Below, piece by piece: positions 18,978 to 27,646 of a stretch of 64,000 bases of DNA (positions within the stretch are counted from its first letter, which is position 1; each line of letters opens with the position of its first letter). The notes under the pieces are model-generated. The model saw nothing but the letters and a program-made list of their open reading frames with translations. It searched no databases and had not been told where the DNA came from. Made by a program: the position numbers and the translations under genes. This DNA comes from Streptomyces cellulosae. Its GTDB lineage: Bacteria > Actinomycetota > Actinomycetes > Streptomycetales > Streptomycetaceae. The stretch is taken from contig BNBH01000019.1 in assembly GCA_014655195.1 (NCBI GenBank), forward strand, positions 101,274 to 165,273. Reading direction: 5' to 3'.

Positions 18978-20015
18978 TCAGAGCAGCGTCAGCTGGGTCG
19001 GCAGCCCCGTCTCCGGCTCCTCCGGCGCCGCGGCCGGGATGCGGCGCGGGGTGCCCGCGCGGGCCGGGCCGATGCCGTACTCCCGGGCCAGGTCGTGCAC
19101 CTGACGTGTGATCCGGCGCTGGTACCAGCGGGGCGCGTAGGCGCCCTCCGCGTACAGCCGCTCGTAGCGGGCCACCAGGTGCGGGTGGTGCCGGGCCAGC
19201 CAGGACATGAACCACTCGCGGGCGCCGGGCCGCAGATGCAGCACCAGCGGCGTGACCGAGGTGGCGCCCGAGGCCGCGATGGCCCGCACGGTCGCCCTCA
19301 GCTGGTCGGGCCGGTCGCCCAGGAACGGGATCACCGGCGCCATGAGAACCCCGCAGGCGATGCCGGCGTCGGTGAAAGCCCGCACCACGTCCAGCCGCCG
19401 CTCGGGCGCCGGGGTGCCCGGCTCGACCGTGCGCCACAGCTCCTCGTCGGTGAAGCCCACCGACACCGAGACGCCGACGTCGGTCACGTCGGCGGCCTGC
19501 CGCAGCAGGGGCAGGTCGCGCAGGATCAGCGTGCCCTTGGTCAGGATCGAGAAGGGGTTGGCGTGGTCGCGCAGCGCCTCGATGATGCCGGGCATCAGCC
19601 GGTAGCGGCCCTCCGCCCGCTGGTAGCAGTCGACGTTGGTGCCCATGGCTATGTGCTCCCCGTGCCAGGAGCGGGAGGCGAGCCGGTGGCGCAGCAGCTC
19701 GGGCGCGTTCACCTTGACCACGATCTGGCTGTCGAAGCCGAGCCCCGTGTCCAGGTCGAGGTAGCTGTGGGTCTTGCGGGCGAAGCAGTAGACGCAGGCG
19801 TGGGTGCAGCCCCGGTAGGGGTTCACCGTCCATTCGAACGGCATGCGGGAGGCACCCGGCACCCGGTTGACGATGGAGCGGGCCCGGATCTCGTGGAACG
19901 TGATGCCGCGGAATTCGGGCGTGTCGAAGGTGCGGGTCGTGACCGCGTCCGCGCCGAACAGCGCGGTGTCGGCACGGCCGTGTTCGGAGTCCGGTGAGAG
20001 GTTCTCCCAGCGCAT
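18978..20015 (-). CDS. Rv2578c-family radical SAM protein
   Basis: A 345-residue radical SAM enzyme. The cluster motif is C70-x3-C74-x2-C77 in NPYRGCTHACVYC, and the TIM barrel follows. The family is related to spore photoproduct lyase and is widespread in actinobacteria, represented by Rv2578c of Mycobacterium tuberculosis; its reaction is not known to me. ATG 20015 has GGAGG 5 bases upstream. A LexA-like box lies at 20049-20060 with an adjoining TATTCT -10 box, so DNA-damage control is likely, which would fit a nucleic-acid repair or modification role. Confidence 0.88.
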   Translation of the reverse strand: MRWENLSPDSEHGRADTALFGADAVTTRTFDTPEFRGITFHEIRARSIVNRVPGASRMPFEWTVNPYRGCTHACVYCFARKTHSYLDLDTGLGFDSQIVVKVNAPELLRHRLASRSWHGEHIAMGTNVDCYQRAEGRYRLMPGIIEALRDHANPFSILTKGTLILRDLPLLRQAADVTDVGVSVSVGFTDEELWRTVEPGTPAPERRLDVVRAFTDAGIACGVLMAPVIPFLGDRPDQLRATVRAIAASGATSVTPLVLHLRPGAREWFMSWLARHHPHLVARYERLYAEGAYAPRWYQRRITRQVHDLAREYGIGPARAGTPRRIPAAAPEEPETGLPTQLTLL

Positions 20016-20042
20016 GACGCCTCCTCGGTGTCGCTGTCGCAC

Positions 20043-20060
20043 AGAATAGAACACATGTTC
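20043..20060 (-). promoter_or_regulatory. LexA/SOS-like box next to the -10 of the radical SAM gene
   Basis: GAACACATGTTC (20049-20060) fits the actinobacterial SOS core GAAC-N4-GTTC. Directly adjoining on the minus strand is TATTCT (20048-20043), a good -10 box 28 bases before the ATG. Outer bases of the full TCGAAC-N4-GTTCGA consensus are only partly kept. Confidence 0.6.
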
Positions 20061-20175
20061 CCTTGATCGTGCGAGCGACATCTTCGGTCAGTTCCGGAAC
20101 CCCGATTTGGGCGGCGGACGCGGGGGGTGGTTGGCTGTGCCCCGACCCTGGAGAACCGAGCCCTGGAGGATTGCG

Positions 20176-20622
20176 ATGGCGCAGGTCGAGGCCACTACGG
20201 AGCGGATCGTCGCGGCGGACGCGGACACGGTGTTCGACGCCCTCGCCGACTACAGCGGCACCCGCGCCAAGCTGCTGCCCGAGCAGTTCAGCGAGTACGA
20301 GGTCCGCGAGGGCGGCGACGGCGAGGGCACCCTCGTGCACTGGAAGCTCCAGGCCACCAGCAAGCGGGTGCGCGACTGCCTCCTCGAGGTCACCGAGCCC
20401 ACCGACGGCGAGCTGGTCGAGAAGGACCGCAACTCCTCCATGGTCACCACCTGGCGGGTCACCCCGGCCGGCGAGGGACGCGCCCGGGTCGTCGTCACCT
20501 CCGTGTGGAACGGCGCGGGCGGCATCGGCGGCTTCTTCGAGCGCACCTTCGCCCCCAAGGGCCTCGCCCGCATCTACGACGCGGTGCTGGCCCGGCTGGA
20601 AGCCGAAGTCGGGAAGAAGTAG
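20176..20622 (+). CDS. SRPBCC-family (START-like) protein
   Basis: A 148-residue helix-grip protein of the polyketide cyclase/dehydrase type. It starts with the family pattern VEATTERIVAADADTVFDALADYSG, has a central beta sheet, and ends in the long helix FAPKGLARIYDAVLARLEAEV. Such proteins bind hydrophobic ligands; no catalytic residues are identifiable. ATG 20176 has GGAGG 6 bases upstream. It is followed by an inverted repeat CCAACTCC/GGAGTTGG (20643-20650 and 20664-20671). It diverges from the radical SAM gene and could share the LexA-like box, though that box is 116 bases away. Confidence 0.85.
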   Translation: MAQVEATTERIVAADADTVFDALADYSGTRAKLLPEQFSEYEVREGGDGEGTLVHWKLQATSKRVRDCLLEVTEPTDGELVEKDRNSSMVTTWRVTPAGEGRARVVVTSVWNGAGGIGGFFERTFAPKGLARIYDAVLARLEAEVGKK

Positions 20623-20642
20623 ACCCGGTCGCTCGTCGTCGC

Positions 20643-20671
20643 CCAACTCCGTTCATCTGAAGAGGAGTTGG
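20643..20671 (+). terminator. possible terminator after the SRPBCC gene
   Basis: CCAACTCC (20643-20650) pairs perfectly with GGAGTTGG (20664-20671) over a 13-base loop, 20 bases after the stop codon. The 8-bp stem has no T-run, so an operator role cannot be excluded. Confidence 0.4.
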
Positions 20672-20795
20672 CGCTTCCGTCACCGGTTCGGGTGATCTCT
20701 CGACGGACCGACTCTGTGCCGTAACTCGTCGTGCTTGCTCGTAGTTGTCGCTTTTACGCGGGAATTGTCCAGCAGTGCGACGAGGGGAGCGGCAC

Positions 20796-23228
20796 GTGGG
20801 CGGGATCACTCTGACGCAGGACGAGCCGGTCACGGCTCCATCGGCCGGGGGGCCGCATCCCCCCGCGCCACCGGCCGGGGACCCTCCGTCCCCGGCCGCG
20901 GAGAGCGGGCCGGCCCTGAGCCCCGCCCGGGTCCGGCTCGTCTTCCTCGCGCTGATGCTGGCGCTGCTGCTCGCCGCGCTCGAGCAGATGATCGTCGCCA
21001 CGGCCCTGCCGAGGATCGTCGGCGAGCTGCACGGCCTGGACAAGATGTCCTGGGCCATCACCGCCTATCTGCTCACCGCCACCGTCGGACTGCCGGTGTA
21101 CGGCAAGCTCGGCGACCAGTTCGGCCGCAAGGGCGTCTTCCAGTTCGCCATCCTCGTCTTCGTCGTCGGCTCCGCGCTGGCCGGCCGCGCCACGACGATG
21201 GACCAGCTCATCGCCTACCGCGCGGTGCAGGGCGTCGGCGCGGGCGGCCTGATGATCGGCGTCCAGGCGATCATCGCGGACATCGTGCCCGCACGGCAGC
21301 GCGGCCGCTTCATGGGGCTGATCGGCGCCGCCTTCGGACTCGCGTCGGTCGCCGGACCGCTCCTCGGCGGCTACTTCACCGACCATCATTCCTGGCGCTG
21401 GTGCTTCTACATCAACGTGCCCTTCGGCCTGCTCACCATGGTCGTCGTCGCCCTGGTGCTGAAGCTGCCCAAGCCGACGGGCAGGCGCCGCTTCGACGTG
21501 CTCGGCACGCTGCTGCTCACGGCCGCCTCCACCTGCCTGGTCCTGCTCACCAGCTGGGGCGGCACCGAGTACGCCTGGGACTCCCGCGTCGTGCTGGGCC
21601 TCGGCGCGGGCGCCGTCGCGGCCACCGCCGCCTTCCTGGCCGTCGAGCGGTTCGCCGTCGAACCGCTCATCCCGCTGCGGCTGTTCCGCGACTCCGTCTT
21701 CAACGTCACCGGTCTGGTGGGCCTCGTGGTCGGCGTCGCCCTGTTCGGCGCCGCCAGCTATCTGCCCACCTACCTCCAGATGGTCGACGGCGCCTCGGCG
21801 ACCGAGTCCGGGCTGCTGATGCTGCCCATGATGGGCGGCATCGTCGGCACGTCCATCGTCTCCGGGCAGATGATCAGCCGCTCAGGCCGCTACCGCAGTC
21901 ACCCGATCGTCGGCTCCGCCCTGTCCGTCGTCGGCATGTGGCTGCTGTCCCGTCTGGAGACCGGTACGCCCCGACTGCACTACAGCGTCTGGATGTTCGT
22001 CCTCGGCGCCGGCATCGGCATGGTGATGCCGGTCCTCGTCCTCGCCGTGCAGAACTCGGTGCGCCCCGCCGACCTCGGCACCGCCACCAGCGCCAACAAC
22101 TACTTCCGGCAGATCGGCGGCAGCGTCGGCGCCGCCGTCTTCGGCACCCTGTTCGCCGGCCGGCTCACCGACGCGCTCGCCGAGCGGCTCCCGGCCGGCG
22201 CGGCAGGGGCGCCGGCCGACGCCGAGTCGATCACCCCCGAGCTCGTGCACGCCCTGCCGCCCGAGCTGCGCGACGCCTACGTCCAGGCCTACGCGGACGC
22301 CATGCCGCGCATCTTCCTGTACCTCGTGCCGGTGCTCGTCCTCGGCCTGCTCATCGCCTTCTTCCTCAAGGAGAAACCACTGGTGTCCCACCACACCCCC
22401 ACCGCCGGCCCGGTCCAGGAAGCACCGCACTTCGAGGCGCGCGTACCGTCCGCGCGCAGCGCGCAGAGCGGCGGCATCCCCGTCTGCGGCACCGTCCAGC
22501 ACCCCGACGGCACCCCCGTGCCCCGCGCGGCGCTCACCCTCATCGACGTCCAGGGCCAGCAGACCGGACGCGGCGCGAGCGGCGCCGACGGGCGGTACGC
22601 GCTGGCCACCCCCGGACCGGGCCCGTACGTCCTGATCGCCGCCGCGGGCGGTCACCAGCCGCAGGCGGTCTCCGTGACCGTCGGCGAGCGGCCCGTCGAG
22701 CTCGACGTCGTCCTCGGCGGCGCGGGCCGGCTGGCGGGCAGCGTCGTCACCGCCGACGGCACACCCGTACGGGACGCCGCCGTCACCCTCACCAACGTGC
22801 ACGGGGAGGTCGTCGCCGGCACCCGCAGCGGCCGCGAGGGCGGCTACGTCATCACCGAACTCGTCGCCGGGGAGTACACCCTCGCCGCCAGCGCCCCCGC
22901 CTTCCGCCCTGCCGCCCTGCCGGTCACCGTGCAGGCCGCGCGGGAGACCCGCCAGGACGTCGAGCTGGCGGGCGGCGCCGTGCTGCGCGGCACCGTGCGG
23001 GCCGGCGGGGGACGGCCGGTGGAGGACGCGCGGGTCACGCTGCTGGACGCGGCGGGCAACGTCGTCGACACCCTCACCACCGGACCCGACGGCACCTTCC
23101 GCTTCGTCGACCTGTCCTCAGGCGAGTACACGGTCATCGCCGCCGGTTATCCGCCGGTCGCCACCGTGCTCCAGGTGGCCGGCGGGGGCCGCACCGAACG
23201 CGACCTCCAACTCGGGCACGAGGACTGA
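20796..23228 (+). CDS. DHA2-type MFS exporter fused to prealbumin-like repeat domains
   Basis: An 810-residue fusion. Residues about 45-530 are a drug:H+ antiporter-2 type MFS transporter: LAALEQMIVATALPRIVGEL in TM1, YGKLGDQFGRKGVF for motif A, then about 13 more hydrophobic helices. After a linker come three carboxypeptidase-regulatory/prealbumin-like beta domains of roughly 80 residues, each with a G-x-V...DG-x-PV-x-A-x-VTL core and a GxYxxxxLxxGxYTL-like end (about 570-650, 650-730, 735-805). Start GTG 20796 has GAGGGG 6-7 bases upstream; the alternative TTG 20745 has none. Substrate unknown, probably a toxic small molecule. With 14 helices the repeats would face the cytoplasm, which is odd for this fold. 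Confidence 0.88.
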   Translation: MGGITLTQDEPVTAPSAGGPHPPAPPAGDPPSPAAESGPALSPARVRLVFLALMLALLLAALEQMIVATALPRIVGELHGLDKMSWAITAYLLTATVGLPVYGKLGDQFGRKGVFQFAILVFVVGSALAGRATTMDQLIAYRAVQGVGAGGLMIGVQAIIADIVPARQRGRFMGLIGAAFGLASVAGPLLGGYFTDHHSWRWCFYINVPFGLLTMVVVALVLKLPKPTGRRRFDVLGTLLLTAASTCLVLLTSWGGTEYAWDSRVVLGLGAGAVAATAAFLAVERFAVEPLIPLRLFRDSVFNVTGLVGLVVGVALFGAASYLPTYLQMVDGASATESGLLMLPMMGGIVGTSIVSGQMISRSGRYRSHPIVGSALSVVGMWLLSRLETGTPRLHYSVWMFVLGAGIGMVMPVLVLAVQNSVRPADLGTATSANNYFRQIGGSVGAAVFGTLFAGRLTDALAERLPAGAAGAPADAESITPELVHALPPELRDAYVQAYADAMPRIFLYLVPVLVLGLLIAFFLKEKPLVSHHTPTAGPVQEAPHFEARVPSARSAQSGGIPVCGTVQHPDGTPVPRAALTLIDVQGQQTGRGASGADGRYALATPGPGPYVLIAAAGGHQPQAVSVTVGERPVELDVVLGGAGRLAGSVVTADGTPVRDAAVTLTNVHGEVVAGTRSGREGGYVITELVAGEYTLAASAPAFRPAALPVTVQAARETRQDVELAGGAVLRGTVRAGGGRPVEDARVTLLDAAGNVVDTLTTGPDGTFRFVDLSSGEYTVIAAGYPPVATVLQVAGGGRTERDLQLGHED

Positions 23229-23245
23229 GCGCACCCCCTGCCGGC

Positions 23246-23279
23246 GGACCGGAGCCGCCCCCCTGCGCGGCTCCGGTCC
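23246..23279. terminator. bidirectional terminator between the MFS and hydrolase genes
   Basis: A perfect 13-bp stem (23246-23258 with 23267-23279) and an 8-base loop lie between the two convergent genes. Confidence 0.8.
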
Positions 23280-23286
23280 ACGTCCG

Positions 23287-24180
23287 TCACCCCGCGGCCG
23301 TCAGCGCGTCCCGTACGGCCGAGGCGATCTCCTCCACGGCCGGCGGGAAGATGATCGAGTAGTGGTTGGTGCCGTCGATCCGGCGGGCCGGCAGCCGCGC
23401 CGGGTCCAGGGCCGCCGCGGCGACCCGCCCGGCGTCGTACAGCGCCTGCGGCTCGTCGAGCAACCCCCGCTCCGCCCACAGCAGTTCGCCGCGCACCTGC
23501 GGCTGGTGCACCGCGGCCAGCGTCTCCGCGTCGCCGAGCACGTCCGCGCCGTCCGCGCGCACCGCCTCCAGCACACAGCTGCTGCGCAGCTCGGGCGCCG
23601 TGCCCGTCAGGTCCCGCGTCACATAACCCGTCACGTGCGGGCCCCAGTGCGGGCCGAGCGCCGGGTGGGCGCGGAAGAACGCCAGATAGTCCTCCGCGCT
23701 CGCGAACGTCATCGACAGCCGGTCCATCGCCGGGCCGATCACCGCCTTCAGCAGCGCGTCGATGTCGGCGCCCTCGGGCGGCGGGAAGCCGAGACCGCCG
23801 TCGACCAGCACCACGCGCGGGAAGCGGTCCGGGTGCCGGGCGGCGGCCAGCGCGGCCACGAACGCGCCCATCGAGTGGCCCACCAGGACCGCCCGTTCGC
23901 ACCCCAGGTGGTCGAGCAGCGCCACCGTGTCGTCCACGTGCGCGCCCAGCCCGTACGGCCCCGGCAGTCCCGCGCTCCCGGCCCGGCCCCGCAGGTCCGG
24001 CGCGTAGAGGTCGGCGCCGGGCAGGGCGTCGGCGAGGGCGGCGAAGGCGAGCGAGTTGGCGGTGATGCCGTGCAGGGCGACGACGGGCGGTCCTTCGCCC
24101 GGCCAGTGCGTGACGGCGAGCCGGCCGCCCCGGACGGGGGCGGTGAGGTCCCGCGCGAGGGCGGAGCCGGAGGTGGTCAT
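23287..24180 (-). CDS. alpha/beta hydrolase coupled to the ABC transporter operon
   Basis: A 297-residue alpha/beta hydrolase without a signal peptide. VVALHGITANS supplies the HG oxyanion motif, VLVGHSMGAFVA the nucleophile elbow GHSMG, and GTNHYSI the catalytic His. Its ATG (24180) overlaps the livM stop (24177) and has AAGGAG upstream, so it is the last gene of the liv operon. An esterase, amidase or lactonase acting on the imported compound is a reasonable guess; the substrate cannot be read from sequence. Confidence 0.87.
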   Translation of the reverse strand: MTTSGSALARDLTAPVRGGRLAVTHWPGEGPPVVALHGITANSLAFAALADALPGADLYAPDLRGRAGSAGLPGPYGLGAHVDDTVALLDHLGCERAVLVGHSMGAFVAALAAARHPDRFPRVVLVDGGLGFPPPEGADIDALLKAVIGPAMDRLSMTFASAEDYLAFFRAHPALGPHWGPHVTGYVTRDLTGTAPELRSSCVLEAVRADGADVLGDAETLAAVHQPQVRGELLWAERGLLDEPQALYDAGRVAAAALDPARLPARRIDGTNHYSIIFPPAVEEIASAVRDALTAAG

Positions 24181-25244
24181 GCGTTTCTCCTTCGGCCGAG
24201 GGCGGTGATGCCGCCGGGGGCCAGATAGACGGCCAGGACGAAGAGGCTGCCCAGGATCAGCATCGGTTCCACCCCCAGGTCCCAGCCGCCGAGCCGCTGG
24301 TCGAGGTAGGTGAACAGCACGCCGCCCACGATCGGCCCCCAGCGGGTGCCGCTGCCGCCCAGCACCACCATCACCAGCAGGGTCAGGGTGAACTCGGGCG
24401 TGGAGGTGTGCGGGGTGGCGCCCGCGGTCACCAGCAGGTGCAGCACCCCGCCGAGCACCGCCAGGGACGACGCCAGCACGAACGCGCCCAGCTTGTGCGC
24501 GAACGGGCTGCGGCCGAGGACGGCCACCCGCTGCTCGTTGTCCCGGATCGCCTGCCACACCCGGCCGGCCGGACGGGCGGTCACCGTCCACACCACGCCC
24601 GCCACCAGGACCAGATAGGCGAGCGCCAGCCAGTACACGTTCACGGTGTTCTGCACCCCGACCAGGGCGTCCGGCACCCCGTCGACGTACAGCGGCAGGC
24701 CCTCCTCGCCTCCGGTGAGGCCGCCCGGGTTGCGTTCCACGTAGATGGAGCCGGCCTGCGCGAAGGCCAGGGTGACCATCGCGAAGCCGACGCTGCCGAG
24801 GGCGAGGGTGCGCAGCGACACGGCGCCCAGGACGAGCGCGGCCAGCGCCCCGAGCACCAGGGTGAGCAGCGCGGCGGGCAGCAGCCCCAGGCCCAGCTCG
24901 GTCATCGCGAGCTGCGTGCCGTAGCTGCCGCCGGCGATGTAGAGGGCGTGCCCGAAGGACAGCAGCCCGGTGCGGCCGAACATCAGGTCGTAGCCGAGCG
25001 CGAGCGCGCCGAAGACCAGGCACAGCGCGAACAGCTGCAGCGAGCCGGGGGAGTTGACCGGCCCGTCGAGCAGCACCGGGATGTCCAGCGCCGAGTACGG
25101 CAGCAGCGCGAGGACCAGCAGCACCGCCACCGGGACGGTCGCCGGGCGCAGTCGGCGCAGCAGCCCGTCCCTGGCGTCCGGCGCGTCCTTCACGGCCGGA
25201 GCCGGGGCGGCGGGGGTGGCCCGCGGGGTGCGGGTGGCGGTCAT
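24177..25244 (-). CDS. livM: branched-chain amino acid type ABC permease LivM
   Basis: A 355-residue permease with about 10 hydrophobic helices after a 35-residue polar N-terminus. Family markers are GLLSFGHALYIAGGSY and the late cytoplasmic EAA-like loop RDNEQRVAVLGRSPFAHKL, plus VLGGSGTRWGPIVGG. It pairs with LivH to form the membrane channel of a HAAT-family importer. ATG 25244 has AGGAGG upstream and overlaps the livH stop by 4 bases. Confidence 0.92.
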   Translation of the reverse strand: MTATRTPRATPAAPAPAVKDAPDARDGLLRRLRPATVPVAVLLVLALLPYSALDIPVLLDGPVNSPGSLQLFALCLVFGALALGYDLMFGRTGLLSFGHALYIAGGSYGTQLAMTELGLGLLPAALLTLVLGALAALVLGAVSLRTLALGSVGFAMVTLAFAQAGSIYVERNPGGLTGGEEGLPLYVDGVPDALVGVQNTVNVYWLALAYLVLVAGVVWTVTARPAGRVWQAIRDNEQRVAVLGRSPFAHKLGAFVLASSLAVLGGVLHLLVTAGATPHTSTPEFTLTLLVMVVLGGSGTRWGPIVGGVLFTYLDQRLGGWDLGVEPMLILGSLFVLAVYLAPGGITALGRRRNA

Positions 25245-26167
25245 GCCGTGCCTCCTGCGGATCGGGTGCGGGGTGCGGAGAGGGCGCGGCGCAGCCGCGT
25301 CAGCGGCGACCCGGTCCCGGCGGCCGGGCGGGACAGCACCACCGCGGCCAGCAGGGCCACGACGGCCAGGTCGCCGTAGCCGCCCGCGTAGTAGTTGGCG
25401 TACTGCTGCACCAGGCCCACGGTGAGCGCGGACAGCGCGACGTTCGTGATCGAGACGAGACCGCCGATGATCACCACGACGAACGCGAACACCAGCAGCG
25501 AGGTCCCCTGGTGGGGGGAGAGCGAGCCGAAGTAGAGGCCGCCGAGCACGCCGGCCAGGCCCGCGAGGGCGCCGCCGAGCGCGAACACCAGCGTGAAGGC
25601 GCGGGTGACGTCGATGCCGAGCGCCGTGACCATCGCGCGGTCCTCCACCCCGGCGCGGACGATCAGCCCGTAACGGGTGCGGGACAGGAACAGATGGATG
25701 CCGGCCAGCACCAGCAGCGCCACCGCGATCAGCAGGAACCGGTTCACCGGCACGCGCGCGCCCAGGATGCCCATGGTGCCGGAGAGCGCGTCGGGCACCG
25801 GGAAGGGCCGGGCGTCGGCGCCCCAGACCGTCTGCACCAGGGCCGGGACGGCGAGCGACAGGCCGACGGTCACCAGGATCTGCTCCTTCACCCGGCCGTA
25901 CAGCCGCCGGATGAGGACCAGTTCGACCACCGCCGCCAGCAGCAGCCCGGTGAGGGTGCCGACGACGGCGGCGAGCAACAGCCCCGGCATCCCGCCGACC
26001 GTCTCGGCGGTGCGCCACGCGGTGTAGACGGAGACGGTGAGGAACGCGCCGTGCGCGAAGTTCAGCACGTCCATCAGCCCGAAGATCAGGGCGAGTCCGG
26101 AGGCGATGAGGAAGTACAGGGCTCCCAGACCGAGGCCGGTCAGGGTGAGCAGGACGAGGGTGTCCAT
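25241..26167 (-). CDS. livH: branched-chain amino acid type ABC permease LivH
   Basis: A 308-residue membrane protein with about 8 helices. The N-terminal segment ending in GLMDVLNFAHGAF is diagnostic of LivH, as are GVEDRAMVTALGID (ATPase-contact loop) and GLVSITNVALSALTVGL. It forms the permease heterodimer with LivM. Its ATG at 26167 touches the livF stop (1-base overlap), and its stop overlaps the livM start. Confidence 0.92.
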   Translation of the reverse strand: MDTLVLLTLTGLGLGALYFLIASGLALIFGLMDVLNFAHGAFLTVSVYTAWRTAETVGGMPGLLLAAVVGTLTGLLLAAVVELVLIRRLYGRVKEQILVTVGLSLAVPALVQTVWGADARPFPVPDALSGTMGILGARVPVNRFLLIAVALLVLAGIHLFLSRTRYGLIVRAGVEDRAMVTALGIDVTRAFTLVFALGGALAGLAGVLGGLYFGSLSPHQGTSLLVFAFVVVIIGGLVSITNVALSALTVGLVQQYANYYAGGYGDLAVVALLAAVVLSRPAAGTGSPLTRLRRALSAPRTRSAGGTA

Positions 26168-26907
26168 CAGGCGGCTCCGTGGTCCGGGCGGCTGCCGACG
26201 CCCAGCAGCGCGGTCGTACGGGCGGTGTCGGCGAGCAGGTCGCGGGCGTCGCCGGTGTGCACCACCCGGCCGGCGTCCAGCACCACCGCGCTGCGCGCCA
26301 GCCGCCGCACCACGGCGAGGTTCTGCTCGACCAGCAGCAACGGCACGCGCTCGGCGGCCCGTTCGAGCACCTCGGCGGCCTCGGTGACCACGCGGGGCGC
26401 GAGGCCCTTGGTGGGCTCGTCGACGACGACGAGGGTGTTGTCGTTGAGCAGGGTTCGGGCGAGGGCGACCATCTGCTGCTGGCCGCCGGACAGGGTGCCG
26501 GCACGCTGGTCGCGGCGGGCGGCAAGCTCCGGGAACAGGTCGTGCACCAGGTCGTAGCGGTGCTCGTGCCCGGGGCGTTCGGCCAGCGCGAGGTTCTCGG
26601 CGACGGTGAGCCCGGCGAACACCCCCCGGTCCTCGGGGGCGTAGCCGATGCCGCGCCGCACGGTGCGGTGGGTGGGCTCGTGGGTGATGTCGTCGCCGGC
26701 GAAGGTGACGCGGCCCGCGGTGACCCGGCCGCCGTCGGGCAGCAGGCCCAGCACCGCGCGGATGGTCGTCGTCTTGCCGACGCCGTTGCGGCCCAGCAGC
26801 GCGGTCACGCCGGAGACGGGCACGTCGAAGGTGACGCCGGTGAGGATGCGGGACCCGGCGATGTCCACGTCGAGGCCCTCGACGCGCAGGATCGGTGGCG
26901 CGGTCAC
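26167..26907 (-). CDS. livF: ABC transporter ATPase LivF
   Basis: A 246-residue ATPase: Walker A GRNGVGKTT, Q-loop region, signature LSGGQQQM, Walker B VVVDEPTKGLAP (the KGLAP ending is typical of LivF), and H-loop equivalent VEQN. GTG 26907 overlaps the livG stop by 4 bases. Together with LivG it energises uptake through LivHM. Confidence 0.93.
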   Translation of the reverse strand: MTAPPILRVEGLDVDIAGSRILTGVTFDVPVSGVTALLGRNGVGKTTTIRAVLGLLPDGGRVTAGRVTFAGDDITHEPTHRTVRRGIGYAPEDRGVFAGLTVAENLALAERPGHEHRYDLVHDLFPELAARRDQRAGTLSGGQQQMVALARTLLNDNTLVVVDEPTKGLAPRVVTEAAEVLERAAERVPLLLVEQNLAVVRRLARSAVVLDAGRVVHTGDARDLLADTARTTALLGVGSRPDHGAA

Positions 26908-27644
26908 AGCTCGTCTCCCAGATAGGCCTGCTGGACGGTGACGTCCGCCATCACCTCGGCGGGGCTCGCGGCGGCGAGCAGCCGCCCGTGGTGCATCACG
27001 GCCACCCGGTCGGCGAGGCCGAGGACCACGTCCATGTGGTGCTCGACCAGCAGCACCGTGCGGCCCTCGTCGCGGTGCAACGACCGGATCAAGTCGGTGA
27101 GTTCGGCGGTCTCCTCGGAGGCCACCCCGGCCATCGGCTCGTCCAGCAGCATCAGCCGCGCCCCGGCCGAGCCCGCGCCCAGGGTGGGCGCGAGCAGCAT
27201 CGCCAGCTCCAGCTTGCGCTTGTCGCCGTGCGAGAGGCCGGCCGCGAGATCCCCGGCACGGTGCGCCAGCCGGACCCGCTCCAGCACGCCGGTGACGTCC
27301 GCCGTGCCGACCCGGCGCACCCCGGCGGACCGGGCGGCCAGGTCGACGTGCTCGGCGACCGTCATCGTGGGGAACACCGAGGACGACTGGAAGGTCCGCC
27401 CGATGCCCCGGCGCACCCGGCGGTGCGGGGGCAGGGCGGTGACGTCGTGGCCGTCGAGCAGGACGGCGCCGCCGGTCGGCCGGGTCAACCCGGTGATCAG
27501 GTTGAACAGGGACGTCTTGCCCGCCCCGTTGGGGCCGATGACGGCGAGGAGTTCGCCCTCGCGCACGGCGAGCGACACCCCGTCGACGATGTCGGCGCCC
27601 CCCACCGACCAGCACAGCCGGTCCAGTTGCAGTACGGGCGTCAT
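26904..27644 (-). CDS. livG: ABC transporter ATPase LivG
   Basis: A 246-residue ATPase with Walker A GPNGAGKTSLFN, the LivG-specific GIGRTFQSS segment, signature LSHGDKRKLE (G at the LSxG position followed by D, as common in LivG), Walker B MLLDEPMAGV, and the C-terminal VTVQQAYLGDEL tail shared by LivG proteins. ATG 27644 lies 2 bases after the stop of the binding-protein gene. Confidence 0.93.
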   Translation of the reverse strand: MTPVLQLDRLCWSVGGADIVDGVSLAVREGELLAVIGPNGAGKTSLFNLITGLTRPTGGAVLLDGHDVTALPPHRRVRRGIGRTFQSSSVFPTMTVAEHVDLAARSAGVRRVGTADVTGVLERVRLAHRAGDLAAGLSHGDKRKLELAMLLAPTLGAGSAGARLMLLDEPMAGVASEETAELTDLIRSLHRDEGRTVLLVEHHMDVVLGLADRVAVMHHGRLLAAASPAEVMADVTVQQAYLGDEL

Positions 27645-27646
27645 GC

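Noticed and set aside
20745..20795. Earlier TTG start for the MFS gene that would include a TTA codon
   Set aside because: No ribosome-binding site there, while GTG 20796 has GAGGGG at good spacing; so no bldA dependence is claimed.
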